A stretch of 31,380 nucleotides of DNA from Syntrophales bacterium. GTDB taxonomy: Bacteria > Desulfobacterota > Syntrophia > Syntrophales > UBA5619. The stretch's first letter is position 1; each line of letters begins with the position of its first letter. A program made the position numbers and the translations under genes. Positions 8,746 to 16,943 of this stretch are shown piece by piece. Below the pieces are notes generated by a model. It was not told where the DNA came from. It searched no databases and worked only from the letters and a program-made list of their open reading frames with translations. The stretch lies in the NCBI GenBank assembly GCA_023229765.1, contig JALNYO010000041.1, positions 1 to 31,380 on the forward strand, in the 5' to 3' direction.

Positions 8746-8779
8746 CCTCAACATTTGGTGGGACATCAAAATATTGAGG
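8746..8779. promoter_or_regulatory. Palindromic upstream activator site, copy A
   Basis: This 34-bp imperfect palindrome reads CCTCAACATTT-N12-AAATATTGAGG, with one mismatch in the arms relative to copy B. The central GGTGGGACATCA is identical to copy B. It lies 97 bp upstream of the -24 element. Between them are the shared boxes ACAGG (8706-8710) and TTTAATAAC (8683-8691), as written on the plus strand. The position and symmetry suit a dimeric sigma-54 enhancer-binding protein. Confidence 0.75.
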
Positions 8780-8918
8780 GTTATATGAGGGGGCCTCTCA
8801 TATGAACACTGAATTGCTTATCTGTCGTACGGAAATTTGCTTTTTCTGTTATCATAACTATACTATCTTTATTGTTGGATATCGAATTCAACTTCATCTC
8901 AAACAGGGTATATGAGGT

Positions 8919-9947
8919 ATGGTGAAGACAATAAGAATGAAAGGGCGTGTATTGGCCAAAAAATCACTCGCTCAGATTTATCAGCCAGTCGCTTTGCTTT
9001 GGGGTTTGAATCCGCTGCGAAGAATTCCCAAAGCCGAAATGGATTCTTTCTCTAATCTGCTGCCAAATACCGGATTGAACTTAAATGTCATGAGTTTTAA
9101 TATTCGGCGCGGGACGAAGAAAGACGGTAAAAATCACTGGATATTCCGTCGTGACCGGGTGTGCGAACTCTTGAATTCTTATCGCCCGGATGTTTTGGGT
9201 CTGCAGGAAGCGATAGACTTTCAAATATCAGAGCTCCGCACCATGCTGCCCGGATATGAGAAGATTGGCATTGGAAATTTGGGCGGTAGCAAAGGGTTGC
9301 ATACGGCCATTTTTTATGATGCGGTACGGTTCACCCCCTCTGCGGAGGGCACCTTCTGGTTTTCAGATACACCCGATATCCCGGGTTCAAAGGGGTGGGG
9401 TAACATCATCCCGCGAACCTGTACCTGGGCGCGGCTGATTGCAAGAGAGTCAGGGCAGGCTTTTTATTTTTATAATGTTCATTTGGATCATCTTTCCCGG
9501 CGGTCGCAAAAAAATAGCGTTGTTTTATTGACCCAGTTTATTCATGCGCGGTCTTCTTCGGATCCTTTTGTACTGACAGGCGATTTTAATTCCAGAGAAA
9601 AGAGCACGCCTATACAATATTTAAAAGGTAAAATTCCTTTAAGAGTCAAAACAAAAGGGAGTGTATTCAACCCCGAGCCATTAGTGGACACCTTTCGGAT
9701 ACGATATCCAAATATCAGACATGTCGTTACTTTTCACGGGTTTAGAAAATTTTTTTTCCGGTTCAAACTGGATTATATTTTTGTTCCCGCTTCTGTCCGG
9801 GTCCAAGCCGCGACAATTATTCAGACGCAATGGGAGAAATGCTACCCATCCGACCATTTCCCGCTGTTTACCCATATGGATTTGTCGGTAATCCCTGATT
9901 CTGCAAATTCCGGCGCTTTTATTGAAAGGGCTATGAACGATGCATAG
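8919..9947 (+). CDS. Endonuclease/exonuclease/phosphatase (EEP) family hydrolase
   Basis: This 342-residue protein has the full EEP motif set: Asn61 in SFNIRRG, Glu97 in LQEA, Asn186/His188/Asp190 in YFYNVHLDH, Asp222/Asn224 in LTGDFNS, Asp285 in LDYIFV and Asp312-His313 in SDHFPL. EEP enzymes are metal-dependent phosphodiesterases that act on nucleic acids, phospholipids or sugar phosphates. The layout resembles single-domain bacterial members of unknown substrate. There is no clear signal peptide; the first ~55 residues are a basic extension ahead of the domain. GAGG lies very close to the ATG, so a start a few codons later is possible. It converges with the phospholipase-D-like gene, with only 7 bp between stops. 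It is transcribed away from the tpsB promoter region, but no sigma-54 element faces it. Confidence 0.88.
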   Translation: MVKTIRMKGRVLAKKSLAQIYQPVALLWGLNPLRRIPKAEMDSFSNLLPNTGLNLNVMSFNIRRGTKKDGKNHWIFRRDRVCELLNSYRPDVLGLQEAIDFQISELRTMLPGYEKIGIGNLGGSKGLHTAIFYDAVRFTPSAEGTFWFSDTPDIPGSKGWGNIIPRTCTWARLIARESGQAFYFYNVHLDHLSRRSQKNSVVLLTQFIHARSSSDPFVLTGDFNSREKSTPIQYLKGKIPLRVKTKGSVFNPEPLVDTFRIRYPNIRHVVTFHGFRKFFFRFKLDYIFVPASVRVQAATIIQTQWEKCYPSDHFPLFTHMDLSVIPDSANSGAFIERAMNDA

Positions 9948-9954
9948 GGTTGTC

Positions 9955-11346
9955 TTAGAGCCAATGGGAAAATAAATTCACAAACCACTCCCTGATCATA
10001 GGCAATAAAGGTCTTTTTTCCCACTCATCCCATTGAATCTGCCTGGAATCCGCAAGGTCCCTGACAAACATCTTCTCCATTTCGTCGGCAAACTCGTGAC
10101 TCAGGATGACCGCATTCACCTCGTCATTGCTTAATAAGCTCAAGTTGTCCATGTTGGTTGAACCGACTGTTGACCAGACCTTGTCAACCACCGCGGTTTT
10201 CGCGTGCAACAGGGAAGTGCTGTGCTCGTATAATTTCACTCCCGATTTCAAAAGCCTGGAATAATAATGCCTCTGTGCATATAATGCCAACTGGGAATCG
10301 GTGATCCCCGGGAGAATGATCTTTACGTCAACACCGCGCTCAGCAGCATCCGTAAGGGCTTTTACGATCTGGTCGTCCGGGATAAAATAGGAATTCGTCA
10401 TGTTAATCGAATGCTCTGCAAAAGCGATGGCCGACACATACACAATAAAAGGGATCCTGTTGGTCTCTCCCGGGGTGCTGCCTACCACTCGCACCAAGGC
10501 ATTGCCCTTTTCTTTCAGATCGGGAAAATAGTTCCGCTCGGAAAGTTTCGCTCCCTTCTGCTTCAGCCAGGTGTCCATAAAGAGCTTCTGGAATTCGGCC
10601 ACGGCAGGGCCTTCAATTTGAATGTCTGTGTCACGCCAGTGAATTGGCGTCTTTTCGCTTTGTTTCCGTCTGAAAGGATTGCTCGAATAAACCCCGCTGA
10701 TGTTGATGCCCCCGATAATGGCGACTTTGCCGTCGGCTATTAAAATCTTGCGATGGTCCCGGTGTGTCAGTCCCCATTCCTCCCGGACCTTCAGTGGATT
10801 TATCGGATTGAATTCGACAACCTGAATTCCCCCATCCCGCAAGCGTTTAAAAAATGTTTCGGGCGTTTTTAGACTTCCCATGCTGTCGTAAATAATATTG
10901 ACCTGAACACCTTCCGCCTGTTTTTCCAACAACAGATCGGCAAATTTGCGTCCTGTTTCATCATCTTCGATGATATAGCTTTCAAGGTTGATATGGTCCT
11001 TGGCATTCTGTAGCGCTTTGAACATTGCGGCATAGGTAGCCTGACCATCGTTGAGCAGAGTGACTCTGTTCCCCTTCGTCAGCGGGCTTTCGGTGACCGA
11101 TTCTACCACCACAGTGTGGCGTTCCAGAATGTCCGTCGGGGCAACCGATCGCTTCAGCCGATCCATGATAGCCTTGCTTTTTTGGGGAGATAACAGTCCT
11201 TTGGACGAAACGATTTGACGAGGTTTCTGTGCAGCCGGCGCCTCATCAATCTTTTTTGAGACGTTCGGCAGGGTCGCACATCCAGTGTTGAGGCTCAAGA
11301 TGGATATGACCAGAACGCACAAAAAGAAATTCTTTACGATTGTCAT
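9955..11346 (-). CDS. Phospholipase D / cardiolipin synthase-like lipoprotein
   Basis: This 463-residue protein starts with a lipoprotein signal and a lipobox ending LNTGC (Cys23). It carries two complete HKD motifs: His198-x-Lys200-x4-Asp205 (HRKILIADG, followed by GGINIS) and His381-x-Lys383-x4-Asp388 (HAKTAVVDK, followed by GSTNMD). Two HKD motifs in one chain are typical of cardiolipin synthases and related phosphatidyltransferases, which join or cleave phospholipid head groups. Classical ClsA has two N-terminal membrane helices; here a lipid anchor replaces them, so the enzyme should sit on the periplasmic face of a membrane. It is the last gene of the minus-strand envelope run. The gap to the gene upstream is 102 bp. 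Confidence 0.9.
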   Translation of the reverse strand: MTIVKNFFLCVLVISILSLNTGCATLPNVSKKIDEAPAAQKPRQIVSSKGLLSPQKSKAIMDRLKRSVAPTDILERHTVVVESVTESPLTKGNRVTLLNDGQATYAAMFKALQNAKDHINLESYIIEDDETGRKFADLLLEKQAEGVQVNIIYDSMGSLKTPETFFKRLRDGGIQVVEFNPINPLKVREEWGLTHRDHRKILIADGKVAIIGGINISGVYSSNPFRRKQSEKTPIHWRDTDIQIEGPAVAEFQKLFMDTWLKQKGAKLSERNYFPDLKEKGNALVRVVGSTPGETNRIPFIVYVSAIAFAEHSINMTNSYFIPDDQIVKALTDAAERGVDVKIILPGITDSQLALYAQRHYYSRLLKSGVKLYEHSTSLLHAKTAVVDKVWSTVGSTNMDNLSLLSNDEVNAVILSHEFADEMEKMFVRDLADSRQIQWDEWEKRPLLPMIREWFVNLFSHWL

Positions 11347-11448
11347 ATGTTCCTTTCACCTACTTTTTGCATACGTTGAAGCGGATTTTCTTCAATGCGC
11401 CTCCCTTGACGCCGGATGCTGCGCCATACCGGTGAAGCGCCCGTGCAT

Positions 11449-12444
11449 TCACTGAAGACCCGCCCCGATCACACGCTGGAGCATCACCTGATTCTTATGC
11501 TCTTTTGTCTTGAATGTAAGGTAGTCCTCCTTGTCCAGTTCGAAGAGCTGTATTCTGTAGCGACTCGTAAGATCATACCATTCGTTGATTCTCATGTTGA
11601 AACGACTTTCTTCGGGATAACGCAATGCATTCATAAAGGACTTGATCGCGAAATAGTACCGGACTGCGTTGCGCTCAATCGAGCCGCGAGGCCCGCTGAT
11701 ATAGACGGGTTTGCATTTGCTGTCCGTTCCTTTCACCGTGAACCCCGCCTTGTCCCGACCGAGTGTCGCAAAATAGACCTCTGTCGCGAGGCGAAGTGCA
11801 GCAAGGCCGCTGTATGCATAACTGACGTGTACAAAAGTCCTTCCCTGATCAAGGGGCAGGGCCTCAAACCTCATCCTGTGGTCCTTCGTGCCGAAAGGGC
11901 CCTCAGCGGCACTGAGAATGATATCCAGATACCCCTGTTGCTGAGCAACATTCCGGAAATGGTAAACGACCGGACGCGTGTCTTCCGGAGGCTGATAGAC
12001 TTTACGGCCGAAGTAAAAGGTCAGCAGCCAGGCGCCCGACAGTTCCCTGTAGGTGCACGCTTTGACATTAAGATGGAGGGATACGATATCGCACCAGTTT
12101 GCCGGAACCTTGAGCATGTTGACAACGCTGCTGAAGGGATAATCGAATATCCCGTAGACATCCACAAGCACTTGGTCGCCTCGTTCAAGAGAGTCCAGAA
12201 AGAGAGGAAGGCCAAAGCTGTTTGCCTCCAACCTGGCCATGTTCCTGTGATAGGCGCCGAGCAGGATGTCCTCGCCCTGCCGAGGCTTTCCAACCGCTGA
12301 AGCGAAACCGGCAGAAAAATGAATCGCGGCTGCGAACATGAATAGGAAGAATATCGTAATGTTTTTATTTGTATGCATCGGGTCCGTCGTAAATGCTTTC
12401 AATGGCAAAGGAATCATCGCCCCAGTCGAAGGCTTGGGGATCAT
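11449..12444 (-). CDS. Exported protein of unknown function, coupled to PBP
   Basis: I do not recognise this 331-residue protein. A hydrophobic segment (NITIFFLFMFAAAIHFSAG, ending near FASA) is a signal peptide. The remainder is mixed alpha/beta with many aromatic residues, including VDVYGIFDYPF, CTYRELSGAW and RTFVHVSYAYSGLAALRLA. The pattern is faintly like a START/SRPBCC lipid-binding fold, but I cannot support that. The ATG at 12444 overlaps the TGA of the PBP gene (ATGA), which suggests translational coupling. An ATG at 12378 would give a more ordinary signal peptide and may be the true start. Lying between a cell-wall synthase and a phospholipid enzyme, it likely works in the envelope. 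Confidence 0.7.
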   Translation of the reverse strand: MIPKPSTGAMIPLPLKAFTTDPMHTNKNITIFFLFMFAAAIHFSAGFASAVGKPRQGEDILLGAYHRNMARLEANSFGLPLFLDSLERGDQVLVDVYGIFDYPFSSVVNMLKVPANWCDIVSLHLNVKACTYRELSGAWLLTFYFGRKVYQPPEDTRPVVYHFRNVAQQQGYLDIILSAAEGPFGTKDHRMRFEALPLDQGRTFVHVSYAYSGLAALRLATEVYFATLGRDKAGFTVKGTDSKCKPVYISGPRGSIERNAVRYYFAIKSFMNALRYPEESRFNMRINEWYDLTSRYRIQLFELDKEDYLTFKTKEHKNQVMLQRVIGAGLQ

Positions 12445-14630
12445 AGATCATTCCGTTGCCCGCTGCCTTTGTCACCTTTCAGGTAAGTGTTAATGTTCTG
12501 TTCCATTTCAGACGGGAACTCCGGCACGGGTCCCAATATCTTTTCGCGGTACGTCCTGAACATGATTTCTCTGAACACCGGAAGAGCCGCCCTGCTGCCG
12601 GTTTCTTTTGGTCCGAGGGAACGGTTGTCGTCAAAGCCTATCCGGACGGCGACAGTGATTCCTTCGGGCCCGTAAGTGGAGCCTATGAATAGCGCATCCC
12701 TGAACTCATTGGTCGTCCCTGTCTTTCCCATAACGGCAATCGGGAACCCTTTGGAGTTGAGCGAATGAGCGGTACCGCCGGGAATGCGTACGACACCGCG
12801 CAGGCCTTCCTGAATGAGCGAAAGAACGCCGTCGTCAAGATCGACCGGAGATCCCCCTGGTTTGTTATCGGCCACCACCTGTCCCGAATCGAGGACAATC
12901 CTCCGGATCACATAAGGCTGCGCAAGAATGCCTGATGCCATCGTGCGGTACGCATTGGCCAGTTCCAGCAACGTCACTTCGGAGGCGCCCAACGCTGTCG
13001 AAGCATATGGCTTCAGCGGCGTCCGGACCCCCAGTGTCCGTGACATCTGCAGAACGCTGTCAATCCCGATTTGCTCTGTAACCCAAATCACGACGGCGTT
13101 TCTTGATTCCGCCAGCGCTTCCCGGAGGGGGATCACGCCCTTGAATTGCCCATCGTAGTTTGAAATCCATTTCGTAATTTGCGCCCCGCCATCCGGAACA
13201 CCGATCGGGTTGTCGGGAACCATGGACTCAAGGGTAAAGGTTCCCTGCCGAAACGCAGCGAGATAGACAATGGGCTTCATTGCGGACCCGGGTTGCCGCA
13301 GGGACTGAGTAACACGGTTAAAATCACTGTGCGCTGCGGAGCGGCCTTTGTAGAACCGACGGCCACCCGTCTCGGCGACGATGCCCCCATCGCTGTTCCT
13401 CAGCACAACGGCAGATCCCTGGATCAGCCCTTTGGAACGCGGGTGTCGCTTCTCATAACGTTCGAGGCCGCTCTCCAGTGCCTCATCCATGATTTGCTGC
13501 ACGCGGGCGTCCACTGTCGAGTAAACGTGGATACGTCCCTGCAGAAGGTCTTCAACGCTGAGGCCGGCGCTGAGGATTTTGAGCTCCTGCAGGACATTTT
13601 CAACAACCGCAGGAGCCTCGAGCATTTCGCCCCGGCGCCGCACGACCGCCGGAATCGGGTGCTGTTCAGCCTCCCTCTCCCTGTCCCGAGAGATAAAACC
13701 GTTGACGGCCATAAGCGCCAGGATTTGATTTCTTCGCCGCAAGATTCTCTTGGTTTCTTTGGCGCTGGGAGCATAGCTGCGAGGCGATTTTGCGATGCCT
13801 GCCAGCAGCGCCGCCTTATCCGCATCCTCCACGGTGAACGTGGCGATAGGCCGCCCAATGTAGTATTCAGCCGCTCTCGCAACACCGTACTGACCGTTTC
13901 CCGTGTAAACAAAGCTGGCATATCGAGCCAGAATTTCTTCCTTGGCTCGGCGTTTAGAGCCGAAACAATTCTGCATCTCTTCCTCGACCCACAACGACAG
14001 TCTCATCTCCTCCAGCTTCCGGAACAGCTTATTGGCGCTTCGCGGGCCAATGACGCTAGACAGTCCACGTAGCAGCAGTGTCCCGTGTAAAAGCGGTTTG
14101 CTATTTTCTTGAGCCGTCAGCTTTTGAAGGAAATAACCACGCACAAGCTGTTGCGTGATGGTCGAGCCGCCTTGCGGAAAGATTCCGCCGCTATTGATCT
14201 CCTCTCGACCTGCCGACCTCGTAAGGTGTGACGCCAGGGCGCCGATCCGCACTTTGCTCAATACGCGGGGAATTGTGGAATAGTCAACGCCGCTGTGTGA
14301 GAAGAAATTCTTGTCCTCGGCGGCGAGAATCGCATCGCGAACAATGGGCGGGATATCCTTATACCTGATGTTCCGCCGGTACTCTCTTGCCATTTCAATG
14401 AATGGCTGGTCTTTGGCATCGTAGATGCGGCCGATTGCAGGAAACTCAAACCGGACAAATGGTCCGATGTCAGGAAGGTTGATTCGGTCAAAATAGATGT
14501 GATGGAATCCGACTGCAAGAAGAGCAGCCGTGATGACCGTTGTGCAAACAAGCAGGCCAACGATACCTCTCTTCCAGCGCAGTCCGCCAAAGCGGATACG
14601 ACAAACTTTACCAACAAAATTCCTTTGCAT
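12441..14630 (-). CDS. Bifunctional penicillin-binding protein (class A, GT51 + transpeptidase)
   Basis: This 729-residue protein has a basic N-terminus and one membrane anchor (about 22-42). The GT51 glycosyltransferase domain carries the catalytic Glu105 in AAEDKNFFSH, then GGSTITQQLVR (154-164) and RKLEEMRLSLWVEEEM (204-219). The transpeptidase domain has S449-x-x-K452 (PGSAMK), S509-x-N511 (ESRN) and KTGT at 636-639. It therefore polymerises glycan strands and cross-links peptides in the periplasm. The sequence is PBP1A-like but shorter than E. coli PBP1A, and I would not assign a specific symbol. The start is uncertain: the best ribosome site nearby (AAGGAG at about 14654) serves an ATG in another frame, while the chosen ATG has only AAAGG directly before it. 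The unknown gene downstream overlaps by 4 bp. Confidence 0.93.
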   Translation of the reverse strand: MQRNFVGKVCRIRFGGLRWKRGIVGLLVCTTVITAALLAVGFHHIYFDRINLPDIGPFVRFEFPAIGRIYDAKDQPFIEMAREYRRNIRYKDIPPIVRDAILAAEDKNFFSHSGVDYSTIPRVLSKVRIGALASHLTRSAGREEINSGGIFPQGGSTITQQLVRGYFLQKLTAQENSKPLLHGTLLLRGLSSVIGPRSANKLFRKLEEMRLSLWVEEEMQNCFGSKRRAKEEILARYASFVYTGNGQYGVARAAEYYIGRPIATFTVEDADKAALLAGIAKSPRSYAPSAKETKRILRRRNQILALMAVNGFISRDREREAEQHPIPAVVRRRGEMLEAPAVVENVLQELKILSAGLSVEDLLQGRIHVYSTVDARVQQIMDEALESGLERYEKRHPRSKGLIQGSAVVLRNSDGGIVAETGGRRFYKGRSAAHSDFNRVTQSLRQPGSAMKPIVYLAAFRQGTFTLESMVPDNPIGVPDGGAQITKWISNYDGQFKGVIPLREALAESRNAVVIWVTEQIGIDSVLQMSRTLGVRTPLKPYASTALGASEVTLLELANAYRTMASGILAQPYVIRRIVLDSGQVVADNKPGGSPVDLDDGVLSLIQEGLRGVVRIPGGTAHSLNSKGFPIAVMGKTGTTNEFRDALFIGSTYGPEGITVAVRIGFDDNRSLGPKETGSRAALPVFREIMFRTYREKILGPVPEFPSEMEQNINTYLKGDKGSGQRNDL

Positions 14631-14780
14631 CCTTTAAAATCCCGCTCCATTTCTCCTTGCTGCCTGAAGGCCGGATAAGCCACGCTGAGATCATGGTCGG
14701 GATCCAGGAACATGACCCAGAAATGATCATGGATCACATTGAGGGCCACTTGACGAACCCTTGCCGCTTTATGACCTGCG

Positions 14781-15959
14781 CTACTCGCCGAGCAGTTCGC
14801 CGATGGGTATCAAATCTTCCACCCGATCGCATACCGCCTTGATAATCATGATAATGGGCACGCCCAGCAATAAACCCCACACACCCCACAACCAACCCCA
14901 AAACAGCACGCCGATGAAAACCACCACCGCATTCATCCGGCTTGCCCGACCGATAAGCCATGGCGTCAGCAAATAACCTTCGAGACTGGTGATTACCAGC
15001 GAGATGCCCGCGACCAGAAGAACCATGCCGATCGTTCCGAATTGGAGAAAGGCGAAGAGCGCCGTGCCGCCGGTAACGATGACCGGACCGATATAAGGGA
15101 CGGCATTGAGTACCCCTGCGGCAATTCCCCAGATTGCCGCATGCTCCAGGCCGATCCAGAGAAACGCGATCCAGGTCACCACGCCCACCAGAATGCTGGT
15201 GAATATCTGCACCAGCAGATAGCGTTGAATCTGGTCGGTAATTTCATCCAGCACCCGGAGGGTAATTTTTTTCTTGCTAAGAGTGGGGCCACTGATCTTG
15301 ACCAGTTTGCGCCGAAAAGTGTCGCCCGAAACAAGCATAAAATAGGCCAGAAACAATACCATTGTAAGCTGGCCGGCAAACCCTACTGCACCTTTGGTTC
15401 CCATCCAAAGGTAGTCTTTAACATTAAGTTTGTGATTTTCGATCTGCACCCGTGTCACCCCTCTCGGGGCGGCAGGCGCCGGAGCGCCTGTTTCGCTCGC
15501 TGCCTGCTCGAGTTGTGTAGCGGTTTTTTGCACGTTCTCCAGAGTGCCTTCGGACATTCCCCGTTCTTTGAGTCTTGCCAGGCGAATCTTTTGCACGGCG
15601 TCCGGCAGGGTTTCGATCAACCTGGCAGCATCGTCGCTGAGCGAATAAACCATAGTGCCTGATCCCCCTACGATACCGAGCAGAAGCACAGCGGCCCCAA
15701 TAGCGCGCGGGATTCGCCATTTTTGCATCAGATTGACAGGAGGAGAAAGCGCATAGCTAATCATCACGCTCAACATCAGCGGAATGAAAATCGCCTGGGC
15801 CCAATGCAGAACGAAGATGACCGCGAGCACCGTGAGCAGGGCGAGTGAAAAACTGCGCACATCAACCGGCATGCGCAGCACCAAAGGATCGGGTTCCTGC
15901 GATTCCAGCCCGTCTTTGTTCCGGATACTTTTTGCCATGGGCGAAAGTTTGCTATCCAT
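14781..15959 (-). CDS. AI-2E family transporter (PerM/YdiK-type membrane protein)
   Basis: From the ATG at 15959 this is a 392-residue integral membrane protein. Hydrophobic segments appear at the N-terminus (SLALLTVLAVIFVLHWAQAI and the following helix). A soluble loop follows (from about residue 110 to 190), then a C-terminal helical bundle. Family signatures include the block LNAVPYIGPVI and the C-terminal WGLLLGVPIIMIIKAV. Members are export or antiport proteins, and a role in AI-2 export is not general. The open frame runs back to 16109, but its first 50 residues are Lys/Arg-rich and overlap the tail of the preceding gene in another frame, so they are probably not translated. The gene follows the FecR/DUF6600-like gene and precedes the PBP. 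Confidence 0.88.
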   Translation of the reverse strand: MDSKLSPMAKSIRNKDGLESQEPDPLVLRMPVDVRSFSLALLTVLAVIFVLHWAQAIFIPLMLSVMISYALSPPVNLMQKWRIPRAIGAAVLLLGIVGGSGTMVYSLSDDAARLIETLPDAVQKIRLARLKERGMSEGTLENVQKTATQLEQAASETGAPAPAAPRGVTRVQIENHKLNVKDYLWMGTKGAVGFAGQLTMVLFLAYFMLVSGDTFRRKLVKISGPTLSKKKITLRVLDEITDQIQRYLLVQIFTSILVGVVTWIAFLWIGLEHAAIWGIAAGVLNAVPYIGPVIVTGGTALFAFLQFGTIGMVLLVAGISLVITSLEGYLLTPWLIGRASRMNAVVVFIGVLFWGWLWGVWGLLLGVPIIMIIKAVCDRVEDLIPIGELLGE

Positions 15960-15999
15960 TTTGTAGCGATGTTTTCCTTTCTTTCCTAATGTCGCTCTT

Positions 16000-16110
16000 T
16001 CAAGACCTCGGTTTTCCCTCTTCTTCCTCGAGACGTTTCTGCTCTTTTCGTTTTTCGACATCTTTTTCAGGCGGCTTGATCGTCGCTTTCTGTTTTGCCG
16101 GCGCCACACG
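16000..16110 (-). pseudogene. Severed C-terminal tail of the FecR/DUF6600-like protein
   Basis: Directly past the TAG at 16111-16113 the same frame stays open for 36 codons, ending with TGA at 16000-16002. The residues continue the repeat (RVAPAK) and then form a charged tail (QKATIKPPEKDVEKRKEQK, then RLEEEEGKPRS). In every other repeat copy the TAG codon is GAG, so one G-to-T change explains the stop. The restored frame would end 40 bp before the permease ATG, a normal operon spacing. Confidence 0.65.
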
Positions 16111-16943
16111 CTACGGTCGTGCAGCGGGCTGCTCAGGTTGAGCAGGTTTTACGGGACTCACTCGCACTGGCACTGCGGGTTGGACGGCTTTCTTCTGTTC
16201 ATTCGGTTTTGCCGGCGCCACGCGCTCCGGTCGTGCAGCGGGCTGCTCAGGTTGAGCAGGTTTTATGGGACTCACTCGCACTGGCACTGCGGGTTGGACG
16301 GCTTTCTTCTGTTCATTCGGTTTTGCCGGCGCCGCGCGCTCCGGTCGTACAGCGGGCTGCTCAGGTTGAGCAGGTTTTACGGGACTCACTCGCTCCGGCA
16401 CTGCGGGTTGAACGGCTTTCTTCTGTTCATTCGGTTTTGCCGGCGCCGCGTGCTCCGGTTGTGCAGCGGGCTGCTCGGGTTGAGCAGGTTTTACGGGACT
16501 CACCCGCGCTGGCACTGCGGGTTGGACGGCTTTCTTCTGTTCATTCGGTTTTGCCGGCGCCGCGCGCTCCGGTCGTGCAGCGGGCTGCTCGGGTTGAGCA
16601 GGTTTTACGGGACTCACCCGCACTGGCACTGCGGGTTGGACGGCTTTCTTCTGTTCATTCGGTTTTGCCGGCACCACACGCTCCGGTCGTGCAGCGGGCT
16701 GCTCGGGTTGAACAGGTTTTACGGGACTCACCCGCTCCGGCACTGCGGGTTGAACGGCTTTCTTCTGTTCATTCGGTTTTGCCGGCGCCGCGCGCTCCGG
16801 TCGTGCAGCGGGCTGCTCAGGTTGAGCAGGTTTTACGGGACTTACCCGCGCTGGCACTGCGGGTTGAACGGCTTTCTTCTGTTCATTCGGTTTTGCCGGC
16901 GCCACGCGCTCCGGTCGTGCAGCGGGCTGCTCAGGCTGACCAA
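16092..16943 (-). repeat. 114-bp tandem coding repeat, about 7.5 copies
   Basis: The marker GTTTTGCCGG (plus strand) recurs at 16092, 16206, 16320, 16434, 16548, 16662, 16776 and 16890, exactly 114 bp apart. Each unit encodes 38 residues such as PEQPAARPER, then AAPAKPNEQKKAVQPAVP, then ARVSPVKPAQ. Copies differ by only a few bases, so the expansion looks recent or homogenised. Confidence 0.95.

Noticed and set aside
14258..14749. A 163-codon minus-strand frame overlapping the PBP start, with the better AAGGAG site
   Set aside because: After the first residues it has the composition of an off-frame reading of the PBP gene. A short leader peptide remains possible but cannot be supported.
16092..16943. 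Regularly spaced repeats resembling a CRISPR array
   Set aside because: The whole 114-bp unit is conserved, with no unique spacers, and it is translated as a 38-residue repeat.
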